From positions 3,265 to 67,264 of the forward strand of contig DFGL01000045.1 in the NCBI GenBank assembly GCA_002371215.1: DNA of 64,000 bases, in the 5' to 3' direction. Each line of letters starts with the position of its first letter. The stretch's first letter is position 1. This stretch comes from Ruminococcaceae bacterium UBA3751. Lineage in GTDB: Bacteria > Bacillota > Clostridia > Oscillospirales > Acutalibacteraceae. The notes beneath the pieces are model-generated. The model did not search any database, had not been told where the DNA came from, and was given only the letters and a program-made list of their open reading frames with translations. Position numbers and translations under genes: made by a program. Below, piece by piece: positions 41,527 through 50,127 of the stretch.

Positions 41527-44001
41527 ATGAACGAGCAACAACTCTATCATAATTATTACGCTGAAAGTGAAGCTTCTGTTATTCAGGAGGGCGGTATTGT
41601 TTATAAAATCAAGAAAGCCGCTCTTGACGGATATACTTATCTCAATAAGTCAATAAACAGTAAAATAAAGCGCATTGGTAATAAGCGCTTTAACACAAAG
41701 CTTCTTGATAAAACTATCCCGAAGGTATACCGCGAAGCGGCAAAGGCGCCCGTTGATGAAAACAAGGTTGTTTTTGTGGAACTCAGACATAACCATATTA
41801 CCAACAGCTTTGAGGTTATCTTTGACGAACTCGTTAATAATTATGACTATACAGTTCATACTCATTTTCTTCTGAACAGCAATACCGTGCGTCCTGATTA
41901 TGCAAGACGCGTTATTAATGCAGTTCAGGATATAGCTACAGCAAAATACGTGTTCCTTAACGAAGGCTCAAATGCTATTTCGGCTATTCCGTTAAGAAAG
42001 GAAACGAAAATAATTCAACTCTGGCACGGCTGCGGAGCGTTTAAAAAGTTCGGTTTTTCAACGGCGGACCTTATTTTCGGCGCAACGCGCAAGGAACAGC
42101 TTAAACACCCGTTTAATAAAAACTACAGCCTTGTTACCGTTTCTTCTCCGGAGGTCGTATGGGCGTATAAGGAGGCTATGAACATCCCCGAGGATAGCGA
42201 TATCGTTCAGCCGACGGGCTCAAGCCGTACCGATGTTTTTTACAGTGAGGAATTTATCTCGGCGGCGTATGAAAACGTCTACCGTCTTGTACCTCAGGCA
42301 AAGGGCAAAAAGATAATTCTCTATGCTCCCACCTTCAGGGGCAGGGTAGCGAAGGCAACGACGCCCGATATGCTCAATATCAAAATGTTTTATGAAAGCC
42401 TCGGCGATGAATACGTTCTTCTCTTTAAGCATCATCCCGTTGTAAAAAAACGCCCTGTAATAGATAAGCAGTACAGCGATTTCGCTATTGACGTAACGGA
42501 TACTCTTTCAATTGAAGATTTGCTCTGCGTTTCCGATATCTGTATATCGGACTATTCCTCGCTTGTTTTTGAATACAGCCTTTTTGAAAGACCGCTGATT
42601 TTCTTTGCATATGACCTTGATGAATATTTTGACTGGCGCGGCTTTTATTATGATTACTTTGAGCTTGCACCCGGGCTTATTGCAAAAACAAATTTCGAAA
42701 TGATTGATTATATCAAAAATATCGACGAGCGGTTTGATAAACAGGCAATCAAGGATTTCCGCAATAAGTTTATGAGCTCGTGCGACGGCAACGCAACCCG
42801 GCGTATTCTTGAATATAGCTTTGATTATCTTGAGCAGCACAGAAAGCCCTGTAAAAAGTTTGAGCATTTCTATACCGTTCCTCAGGTTCAGAGCAGTGTT
42901 CTTCCGTACTTTAAAAAGCTCCGTATAATTGAGGAAATGAAGGAGTATGCAGAGCCGATTTACGAAAAAGCAGCTCAGAAGGACGTTATAGACGGCAGTA
43001 TCATTGCTTTTGATATCCGCTCAGAAGAAATTCACTATGTTCTAAAAAAAGCAAAGTGCAAAAAGCTTTCGATAATCAGCGGCGGTGAAACGCTTGATGA
43101 CGTTATTGATAAAATAGCAACAGCAAATTATATTCTTATTGATGAGCCGAACAGTTTTCTTGACAGTCTTGATTTAAGAAAGGAAACGAAGGTTATCCTT
43201 CTTCCTGAAAATGCGTTCCCGCTTGAAGCAGTGGGTACCGTAACCAAAGAGTACAGAAGCGGGCTCAGAAATGAACAGTATGAGCTTGCGCCGTATCTTA
43301 AAAACGTTTCGGCTGTTGTATGTCCGTCTGAAGCAACTGCCTCACTTTATAAAACCGCTATGGATAAGAAAATTGAAATGCTTATTCTCGGCGACGTTAA
43401 AACGGACGCAATAATGAACAGAAGATATAAGGTTAATATCCTCGATAAGTTCTATGAAGCTCATCCCGATTTTGAGGGACGCAGAGTGATTGCCTATTTC
43501 GGTAAGGACCGCGAAAACGACCCGCTTGAATTCTCGCTTCTTTATGAATATCTTCGTAAAGGCTTTGTAATCCTCAAGCATTATGAAAACTTTATTCCCG
43601 TTGACGAGATGGAGGAAGAGGCGGCTTCTAACGTTGTTGATTATTATGCGGATTCAATTATTGACGTAACGGAGGAGCTTACGACTTACGAAACTCTGAT
43701 TATATCCGATATTGTAATAGGCGGTTTCAGGTCGTTTGTTTATTCCTTTATGGTAACGGGTAAGCCGATTATTATTTATTCCCATGATTCGCTTAAGGAA
43801 ATTCCCGAGACGGAAGCCTTTATTGATATTGAGGAAAATCTTCCTTCGCCAATATGCTCAACTCCCGAAGAGCTTGTTGAGCAGGTACTTAATTATAAAG
43901 ACTATGATTATACCTCATATAATCAGCTTAAAGAAAAATATCTTGAAAAGTGCGACGGCGATACTGTAACAAGATTGTTTGATATGCTTGAACAAAAATA
44001 A
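41527..44001 (+). CDS. Two-domain glycerophosphotransferase with a degenerate second domain
   Basis: 824 residues. Residues about 60-440 repeat the neighbouring enzyme (DENKVVFVELRHNHITNS, QLWHGCGAFKKFG with His167, LYAPTFRGR, FKHHPVVKKR, SDYSSLVFEYSLF with Asp342). Residues about 450-824 look like a second diverged copy: the spot of WHGCG reads LPENAF, the HHP motif reads KHYEN, and DYSS reads GGFRS, so the catalytic His and Asp/Ser are lost. The second domain may bind acceptor or regulate. AAGAGGTAAA binding site; same operon as the one-domain paralogue. Confidence 0.85.
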   Translation: MNEQQLYHNYYAESEASVIQEGGIVYKIKKAALDGYTYLNKSINSKIKRIGNKRFNTKLLDKTIPKVYREAAKAPVDENKVVFVELRHNHITNSFEVIFDELVNNYDYTVHTHFLLNSNTVRPDYARRVINAVQDIATAKYVFLNEGSNAISAIPLRKETKIIQLWHGCGAFKKFGFSTADLIFGATRKEQLKHPFNKNYSLVTVSSPEVVWAYKEAMNIPEDSDIVQPTGSSRTDVFYSEEFISAAYENVYRLVPQAKGKKIILYAPTFRGRVAKATTPDMLNIKMFYESLGDEYVLLFKHHPVVKKRPVIDKQYSDFAIDVTDTLSIEDLLCVSDICISDYSSLVFEYSLFERPLIFFAYDLDEYFDWRGFYYDYFELAPGLIAKTNFEMIDYIKNIDERFDKQAIKDFRNKFMSSCDGNATRRILEYSFDYLEQHRKPCKKFEHFYTVPQVQSSVLPYFKKLRIIEEMKEYAEPIYEKAAQKDVIDGSIIAFDIRSEEIHYVLKKAKCKKLSIISGGETLDDVIDKIATANYILIDEPNSFLDSLDLRKETKVILLPENAFPLEAVGTVTKEYRSGLRNEQYELAPYLKNVSAVVCPSEATASLYKTAMDKKIEMLILGDVKTDAIMNRRYKVNILDKFYEAHPDFEGRRVIAYFGKDRENDPLEFSLLYEYLRKGFVILKHYENFIPVDEMEEEAASNVVDYYADSIIDVTEELTTYETLIISDIVIGGFRSFVYSFMVTGKPIIIYSHDSLKEIPETEAFIDIEENLPSPICSTPEELVEQVLNYKDYDYTSYNQLKEKYLEKCDGDTVTRLFDMLEQK

Positions 44002-44093
44002 AAACAAATAAAAAACGGAGAGAGCTACGTTCAGCTTGAAGACGCTGAGGTAAGCGTAATAAATACCTGATTAATATACGTTCATAAAACAAA

Positions 44094-44130
44094 ACCCCTG
44101 TCAGGCTTTGCCTGCAGGGGCTTTGTTTTT
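44094..44130. terminator. Bidirectional terminator
   Basis: A long stem with a small bulge (CCCCTG..CAGG arms near 44095-44105 and 44111-44120) with T-rich tails on both strands, between convergent genes ending at 44001 (+) and 44131 (-). Confidence 0.8.
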
Positions 44131-45525
44131 TTATTCATTATCAGCTTTGCGGTGTTCAACGATGTAATCGTGAACCTTGTCTGCAAGTTCTCCGTGAAGC
44201 TTGAATTTTTTGCTGAAAACAATAAGTGAAAGCAAAACGAGTATTGCGGGAGCGCCGAAGCAAATGAAACCTATTGCTGTTTTCGTTGTGGCGTTAATCT
44301 CCTTTGTAGCGGATGTGATTTGCTTGTTGTAGTTAACGAGAGCAAGTCCGCCGAAAAGAATAATCGTCTGAATTGTGTACGCCATCTTCTGAAGAAATCC
44401 TTTCATCGAGAAGGTAATGCTCTCGTTTCTTTCGCCGTTTTTGTATTCGCCGTAATCGACGATGTCTGCAAGGAAAATCGTTTGAGCAACAAACATTGAA
44501 GCAATACCGGTTGAGGAAAGAATATACGCTATATCAAGCGCTATTGTTATCTTGAGAACGGGTCCGAAGAGGTACATAAGCACGTAGCCTGCAATAGTAG
44601 TTATAAGTGAAATCTGGTAAATCTGCTTTTTATTAAACCATTTTGAAAGAACGGGTATAACAAGCAGACCGAGTACAGAGCCCGCAGCGCCTATTGTCTG
44701 GAAAAGCGACTGAGCCTTCGGCTCGCCTAAAACGTCGGAGAAATAGTAAACTGCCGTACCGCTTGTTAAGTACCAGCCTGCGTTTGAAAGCATAGCAAAA
44801 AGCATAAAAACAAGGAGCTGGTTGTTACTTTTTAAAACGGTAAATATCTTTTTAAAAGAGAATTTTGTTTTTTCTCCGTAAACGACGTTCTTTTCTTTTG
44901 TTGAGAGAACGCAGATTGTTGAGAATAATACAAGGCATACTCCGAGTATTCCCGCCCAGCGAGAGAATCCGCTTGCGCTGTAACCTTTATCGGTTGTAAT
45001 TCCGCTTGAAAGCATCGGAAGGATAATCGGTGTTGCAATAGTTATAATGCCCTGGCCGAGACCTGAAAAGGTTCTTGCAACTGTTGACACCATATTTCTG
45101 TCCTTAGGGTCGCTTGTAAAGGACGGTACCATGCTCCAGTAGGGAATATCAGCCATTGTGTTAGTCATTCCCCAAAGAATATACATAACGCCGATATAAA
45201 TATACAGCGGCATTCCGCTCAGTCCGAAATTTGTAAAAAGTAAAAACAGTACCGCGCCGTTTGCTATAGCGCCTATAAGTATCCACGGACGGTATTTACC
45301 GAATTTTGTTTTCGTGTTATCAACGATAGTACCCATCATCGGGTCGTTGATTCCGTCCCATATTCTCGCTATAGGAGTTAATAAAAGTAAAAACGCTTCC
45401 TTAAGACCTAACACTGAGGAAAGATAATAGCTCAGGAAGGAATAAAACATTCCATAACTGAGATCAAGTCCTATAGCGCCTACGCCGTAAAATATTTTTT
45501 CGCGCCAAGTGGTTTTTTGCTCCAT
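44131..45525 (-). CDS. GPH-family (MFS) sugar/cation symporter
   Basis: 464 residues with 12 predicted membrane helices. The GPH hallmark GINDPMMGTIVDNTKTKFG followed by YRPWILIG (about residues 57-84) is intact, and so are SFLSYYLSSVLGL at the first helix and SITFSMKGFLQK in the second half. Members import glycosides, pentosides or hexuronides with Na+ or H+. The substrate is not clear; the GH38 mannosidase is 13 kb away on the same strand. GAGATG binding site; promoter with an extended -10 just upstream. Monocistronic. Confidence 0.85.
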   Translation of the reverse strand: MEQKTTWREKIFYGVGAIGLDLSYGMFYSFLSYYLSSVLGLKEAFLLLLTPIARIWDGINDPMMGTIVDNTKTKFGKYRPWILIGAIANGAVLFLLFTNFGLSGMPLYIYIGVMYILWGMTNTMADIPYWSMVPSFTSDPKDRNMVSTVARTFSGLGQGIITIATPIILPMLSSGITTDKGYSASGFSRWAGILGVCLVLFSTICVLSTKEKNVVYGEKTKFSFKKIFTVLKSNNQLLVFMLFAMLSNAGWYLTSGTAVYYFSDVLGEPKAQSLFQTIGAAGSVLGLLVIPVLSKWFNKKQIYQISLITTIAGYVLMYLFGPVLKITIALDIAYILSSTGIASMFVAQTIFLADIVDYGEYKNGERNESITFSMKGFLQKMAYTIQTIILFGGLALVNYNKQITSATKEINATTKTAIGFICFGAPAILVLLSLIVFSKKFKLHGELADKVHDYIVEHRKADNE

Positions 45526-45646
45526 ATTTTCATCTCGCTTTTATATTTTTTTACCATTATAACACATATTGCTATTCAACACAAATCATTAAAAAATTAC
45601 AAAAAAATTACAATTAGTTACAGTTCTGTTCCCTGTAAAATTATTC

Positions 45647-45675
45647 TTGACATATTACTTAATTCCTATTATAAT
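45647..45675 (+). promoter_or_regulatory. Promoter of the dcw cluster (mraZ)
   Basis: Perfect -35 TTGACA (45647-45652), a 17-base spacer, perfect -10 TATAAT (45670-45675); about 95 bases of leader to mraZ. Confidence 0.85.
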
Positions 45676-45692
45676 GTAGTCAAGTGGTAAGA

Positions 45693-45724
45693 AATCCCAT
45701 AAATTTCAATACAAATCCCATAAA
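45693..45724 (+). promoter_or_regulatory. Candidate MraZ operator: two ATCCCATAAA repeats
   Basis: ATCCCATAAA occurs at about 45694 and 45715, 21 bp apart (two helical turns), just downstream of the transcription start. On the minus strand these read TGGGAT, which fits the TGGG core of known MraZ boxes, though those are usually more closely spaced. Confidence 0.4.
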
Positions 45725-45774
45725 ATAACACACGTTTTCAGTTTAAACACTATTTCAGGAAAGGAGGGAGAGCA

Positions 45775-46212
45775 ATGGAAGAATATTTCGTAGGCCATAA
45801 AAAGCATAAAATTGACGCTAAGGGCAGAATATCAATCCCTGCAAATATGCGCAGCGGGCTCGGTAATGAGTTTATTGCAAGCCGCGGCTTTGGAACCTGT
45901 CTTGCTCTCTATCCCATGGAAGAGTGGAACGTGTTTATGCAGAAAATCCATGATACCGTAAGCCAGAAGGACAGAAAGCAGCTCGAATTCTTCTTCTCCG
46001 CAAACGCTGAAAAGGTTAGTCTTGACGGTCAGGGAAGGCTTCTTCTGAACGAAGAAAACAGAAAATGGGCTAAGCTTGATTCCGCAGCGGAGGCTGAGGT
46101 GTTCGGCAATAATAAACGCATTGAAATCTGGAACTGTGAGCTGTTTGAAGCTCAGCTCAATGCAATTGAGTATCAGTCGGTTGAGGATATTCTTGACGAA
46201 TATGGAATTTAA
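45775..46212 (+). CDS. mraZ: Transcriptional regulator MraZ
   Basis: 145 residues with two AbrB-like SpoVT domains. Each has the conserved DxKGR/DGQGR type core: KIDAKGRISIP (about residues 11-21) and VSLDGQGRLLL (about 81-91). MraZ forms rings that bind repeats in its own promoter and repress the dcw cluster in several bacteria. A GGAAAGGAGGGAGAG site precedes ATG 45775. It leads the cluster and overlaps rsmH by 11 bp. Confidence 0.95.
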   Translation: MEEYFVGHKKHKIDAKGRISIPANMRSGLGNEFIASRGFGTCLALYPMEEWNVFMQKIHDTVSQKDRKQLEFFFSANAEKVSLDGQGRLLLNEENRKWAKLDSAAEAEVFGNNKRIEIWNCELFEAQLNAIEYQSVEDILDEYGI

Positions 46213-47116
46213 TCATAAAAGCGTACTCTTTGACGAGGCGATTGCCTCGCTCAATATAAATAGTAATAAAATAATAGTGGACGGAACTGCAGGCGGCGGC
46301 GGACACTCAAGAGAAATTGCAAAAAATGCAAAAAGACTCATCGCAATTGATCAGGACCCTGACGCAATAAAAGTCCTGAATGAACGCCTCAGCAGTTTTG
46401 ACAACGTTACAATCGTTCAGAATAACTTTGAAAATATAAAGGATATTTTGACGGACCTCGGAGTAAGCGGAATTGACGGAATCCTGCTTGACCTCGGGGT
46501 AAGTTCTTTTCAGCTCGATAATGGTGAACGCGGTTTTTCGTACCATAAGGACGCACCTCTTGATATGCGAATGAGTAAAAGCGGTATGAGTGCTGCGGAC
46601 GTTGTTAACACCTACAGTGAGGAAGCTCTTGCCGATATACTTTTCAGATACGGTGAAGAAAAGTTTTCAAGGCGCATAGCAAGAAATATTGTCTCTGCAA
46701 GAGCGGACAAGCCGATAAAGACGACGGGCGAGCTCGTAGAGCTGATAAAAAAAGCCTATCCTAATAAAGCAATGCGCGATTCTCATCCTGCAAGAAAAAC
46801 CTTCCAGGCAATCAGAATAGAGGTTAACGCAGAGCTGGACAAGCTCAGAAATACTCTTGACAGCGCTCTGGACTGTTTAAACAGCGGCGGAAGAATTTCC
46901 GTAATCACATTCCATTCGCTTGAGGACAGGATAGTTAAGGAAACCTTTGCAAAATGGGAACATCCCTGTACGTGCCCGAAAGAATTTCCCGTTTGCGTCT
47001 GCGGCAAAAAGCCATACGGCAAAATGCCGTTCAAATCAAAAACGCCAACGGAGGCGGAGCTTGAAATTAACCCGAGAGCGCGCTCATCGCGGCTCAGATG
47101 TTTTGAAAAATACTGA
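46202..47116 (+). CDS. rsmH: 16S rRNA (cytosine1402-N4)-methyltransferase
   Basis: 304 residues. It has the SAM-binding motif VDGTAGGGGHS (about residues 24-34), then LLDLGVSSFQLD and the GFSYHKDAPLDMRM segment of RsmH/MraW proteins, and a C-terminal RxSRLR-type end (SSRLRCFEKY). N4-methylates C1402 of 16S rRNA. ATG 46202 lies inside the end of mraZ, giving the normal family start EFNHKSVL; the longer frame from 46076 is an overlap artefact. Confidence 0.95.
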   Translation: MEFNHKSVLFDEAIASLNINSNKIIVDGTAGGGGHSREIAKNAKRLIAIDQDPDAIKVLNERLSSFDNVTIVQNNFENIKDILTDLGVSGIDGILLDLGVSSFQLDNGERGFSYHKDAPLDMRMSKSGMSAADVVNTYSEEALADILFRYGEEKFSRRIARNIVSARADKPIKTTGELVELIKKAYPNKAMRDSHPARKTFQAIRIEVNAELDKLRNTLDSALDCLNSGGRISVITFHSLEDRIVKETFAKWEHPCTCPKEFPVCVCGKKPYGKMPFKSKTPTEAELEINPRARSSRLRCFEKY

Positions 47117-47141
47117 TAATTAGAAGAGAGGAGGAAAAGCA

Positions 47142-47699
47142 TTGACTAATACTAACGATTTCAGAAAGTATTCATACCAGAATGACCCCGCAACGTTAAT
47201 CAGTGCTTTTACATATACAAGAGGCTCACACGCTCCCGCACGCCAGCCGAGAAGAGAACGCGAAAGCGAGCTTAAGGTACGCGAAAGCAAGGGCATAAAG
47301 AGTAAAACAGAGCTCAGGGCTGACCAGAAACAAGCAACCCGTTCAATGATAAGGGTTGCCGCTGTAGCGCTTATTGCGTTTGCAATGATTTGCCTTGTGC
47401 TTAACTCCTTTGCGCTCAAAAATCAGCTCACCCGTGAGATTGCAGCCCGCGAGGTTGAGGTTGCAAACGCGCAGAGCGAATATATATCTCTTCAGGCTGA
47501 ACTCAATTCGCTTGTATCAATAAGTATGATTGATAAGTATGCGGTTGAAAAACTCGGAATGACAAAGGTTAAATCAAATCAGATTCAGTATATAGATGTT
47601 GATGCGTTTAAAGCTAAGCGCGAAAAAGAGCTGTCAAAGCAAAGGGACGTTGACGGCGGAATTAAAAACTTAAAGAGCATAATTAACGGTAAAAAGTAA
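47142..47699 (+). CDS. ftsL: Cell division protein FtsL (TTG start)
   Basis: 185 residues. A short basic cytoplasmic N-terminus, one membrane helix (about 66-86) and a coiled-coil outer region (EVANAQSEYISLQAELNSL) followed by KLGMTK are the FtsL/DivIC signature. The start is a TTG: GAGAGGAGG (47126-47134) stands 7 bases before TTG 47142, and no ATG or GTG lies near. FtsL works with DivIB and FtsW/PBP at the septum. Its place between rsmH and the PBP gene is the usual one. The N-terminal 60 residues are longer than usual. Confidence 0.85.
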   Translation: MTNTNDFRKYSYQNDPATLISAFTYTRGSHAPARQPRRERESELKVRESKGIKSKTELRADQKQATRSMIRVAAVALIAFAMICLVLNSFALKNQLTREIAAREVEVANAQSEYISLQAELNSLVSISMIDKYAVEKLGMTKVKSNQIQYIDVDAFKAKREKELSKQRDVDGGIKNLKSIINGKK

Positions 47700-47719
47700 T
47701 ATAATTATGCATAAAAGGT

Positions 47720-47762
47720 TATGAGAGTTTGTCTGTTTCTCCATTTTCGGCAAACTCTCTAA
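47720..47762 (+). promoter_or_regulatory. Inverted repeat before the PBP gene
   Basis: A 9-bp perfect inverted repeat (GAGAGTTTG at 47723-47731 with CAAACTCTC at 47751-47759) around a 19-base loop in the 110-bp gap between ftsL and the PBP gene. No T tract follows, so it is not a normal terminator; it could be a processing or attenuation site. Confidence 0.4.
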
Positions 47763-47809
47763 ACTGATATTATGGGAAAATGTAAATTGCGTAGAAAGAG
47801 GGTGTCGGA

Positions 47810-50119
47810 ATGAAAAAGAAGAATTACAGAGCCGGAATGATAAAGCGAATTACTGTCTTAACTGTAGTTATCGTATTTCTTTTTACCGCTGACGCAGCAC
47901 GAGTTCTCTATCTTCAGACTGCAAGGGGAGAGGAACTCTCCGCCAAGGCTGACAGCCAGCAGCTTTCCGATACTGAGGTATCCGCAATGCGCGGAGTAAT
48001 CTATGATGATGAAGGCAACGTCCTCGCTCAATCCGCAACTGTATGGAATATTTATATTGACCCTTCAAATATTACAAATGATGAAACAAGAGAGGTTGTA
48101 GTAAATAAGCTTTCTGAAATTCTCGGCTTTGATGAAAAAGAGAAAAAAGAGCTTGTTGAAAAATCAAAGAAGAAATCACACTATGCCGTTGTTGCTGAAA
48201 AAGTAGAAAACTCCGTAAAAGAAAAAATCTCCGCCTTCAAAGCGGATAAGAAAAACAGAAAATATAAGCTTTCAACAATTATCGGAACTGAGCAAACGAC
48301 GAGGCGCTATTACCCGTATAATAATTTTGCCTCCTCAGTTCTCGGTTTCGTCGGCGGCGATAATCAGGGACTCAGCGGTATTGAGGCTTATTACGATGAG
48401 GAACTTACGGGCACAAACGGCAGAATAGTTACCGTAAAAGATGCAAACGGCAGAAAGCTTCCTACCGACTATGAAACTCAGAAGGACCCGATTGACGGTA
48501 ACTCGTTAACTCTGACAATTAATCAGACTATTCAGTACTACCTTGAAAAAGGTCTCCGTCAGACGATGTCCGAATATAAGTGCAAGGGTGCTTACGGAGT
48601 CGTTATGGATTGTAATACGGGTGCCGTTCTTGCAATGGCGTCGCTTCCTGATTACGATTGTAACGAGCCTTATAAGATTACGAATAAGCTGTTTCTTGAC
48701 AGATATAAAAAGACAATCAAAAAGGAAAAAGAAGCAGAGATTGAAGCTAAAAAGAAAAAGGGCGAGGATACTAAGGATATAGACACCTCGGATAAAACAA
48801 TTGCCAAGGAAGCTGAGAGCAGGGCAATTCAGAATCAGTGGAGAAACTTTACCGTTTCCGACACCTATGTTCCGGGTTCTGTTTTCAAAACCTTTATGGC
48901 GAGCGCTGCGCTTGAAGAAAAGGTTGTAACACTTGATACGACGTATACCTGCACAGGCGCAATTCGCGTTGCCGATTATACAATGAAGTGTCATTATCAC
49001 CCGGGTCACGGTACTCAGAACTTAACTCAGGGCCTTGAAAATTCCTGTAATCCGTTCTTTATTACAATCGGTCAGAAGCTCGGAGTACATAATTATTTTA
49101 AGTATTTTGAAGCCTTTGGCTTTACTCAGAAAACGGATATTGATTTACCCGGCGAGGCAATGTCACAGTACGTTCCGGAGGATAAGTACGGAATAGTTGA
49201 GCTTTCCTCAGCGTCCTTTGGACAGACAAACTCGCTTACTCCTATTCAGGTTTGCACGGGTATCAGCGCAATCGCAAACGGCGGAACGTTGCTTAAGCCA
49301 TATATCGTCTCGGAAATAAGGGACGCTAACGGAAATACAATTCACAAAACTGAAAAAACAGAGGTAAGGCGCGTAATCAGCGAGGAAACCTCTGAAAAAG
49401 TCCGCGCAATGATGAAATCGGTTGTAGATAACGGAACGGGTAAAAACGGCTACGTTGCAGGATACAGCGTAGGCGGTAAAACCGGAACCTCAACAAAGCT
49501 CGGTGAAAGTGCAGAGGGCGAAAAGAATAAGTATATCGTGTCTTTTGCGGCCATTGCCCCGAGCGATAAACCTCAGGTTGCTATGGTAATTCAGGTTGAT
49601 GAGCCAAACGTAGACCTCGGCGGCGGAGCGCTTTGCGCACCAATCGCTGCACAGGTTGTAGAGCAGGCAATGCAGGTTAAAAACGTAGAGCCGAGGTACG
49701 ATGAGGAAGAAGCCAAAAAGTTATCAATCGGAACTCCGAAGGTTATAGGCGAAACTCCTGAGTCGGCAAAGAGTATACTTAAAGGAAAGAATCTCAAGTG
49801 CAGAATAATCGGCGAGGGCAAAAGCGTTATCAGTCAGTCCCCGTTAGCGGGAGAGGGAATTCCGTCAGGCGGAACGGTAGTTGTCTATACCGAAAAGAAT
49901 AAAAAGACAACCGTAAAAGTACCTAACTTTATAGGTTTAACGGTAAGCGAAGCTAATTCAGCTGCAGCAGAAGCGGGTCTGAATATAGAAATCAGCGGAA
50001 ACAATCTCTCATCTTCATCTGTTGTTGCCTACAGGCAGTCTTCGGAAAAGGGGACGGAGGTAGAAATAGGTTCAGTTATAACTGTTACTTTCAAGAGCAC
50101 TAATTCAGTGCTTGATTAG
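47810..50119 (+). CDS. Class B penicillin-binding protein (FtsI/SpoVD type) with PASTA domains
   Basis: 769 residues. One N-terminal membrane helix (about 14-32), a PBP dimerisation domain, and a transpeptidase domain with all three motifs: SVFK (Ser357-Lys360), SCN (412-414) and KTG (557-559). Two PASTA domains follow (about 645-700 and 704-769). It cross-links septal peptidoglycan; FtsI/PbpB and the spore-cortex SpoVD share this shape, and position in the dcw cluster does not separate them. GAGGGTG binding site. A run of charged Lys/Glu residues in the middle (around 300-330) is an insert. Confidence 0.92.
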   Translation: MKKKNYRAGMIKRITVLTVVIVFLFTADAARVLYLQTARGEELSAKADSQQLSDTEVSAMRGVIYDDEGNVLAQSATVWNIYIDPSNITNDETREVVVNKLSEILGFDEKEKKELVEKSKKKSHYAVVAEKVENSVKEKISAFKADKKNRKYKLSTIIGTEQTTRRYYPYNNFASSVLGFVGGDNQGLSGIEAYYDEELTGTNGRIVTVKDANGRKLPTDYETQKDPIDGNSLTLTINQTIQYYLEKGLRQTMSEYKCKGAYGVVMDCNTGAVLAMASLPDYDCNEPYKITNKLFLDRYKKTIKKEKEAEIEAKKKKGEDTKDIDTSDKTIAKEAESRAIQNQWRNFTVSDTYVPGSVFKTFMASAALEEKVVTLDTTYTCTGAIRVADYTMKCHYHPGHGTQNLTQGLENSCNPFFITIGQKLGVHNYFKYFEAFGFTQKTDIDLPGEAMSQYVPEDKYGIVELSSASFGQTNSLTPIQVCTGISAIANGGTLLKPYIVSEIRDANGNTIHKTEKTEVRRVISEETSEKVRAMMKSVVDNGTGKNGYVAGYSVGGKTGTSTKLGESAEGEKNKYIVSFAAIAPSDKPQVAMVIQVDEPNVDLGGGALCAPIAAQVVEQAMQVKNVEPRYDEEEAKKLSIGTPKVIGETPESAKSILKGKNLKCRIIGEGKSVISQSPLAGEGIPSGGTVVVYTEKNKKTTVKVPNFIGLTVSEANSAAAEAGLNIEISGNNLSSSSVVAYRQSSEKGTEVEIGSVITVTFKSTNSVLD

Positions 50120-50127
50120 GTGGAAAT

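Noticed and set aside
44006..44070. A short frame (NGESYVQLEDAEVSVINT) after the two-domain transferase
   Set aside because: It has no start codon or binding site and is only about 18 codons long; it may be the remnant of a lost gene but nothing supports this.
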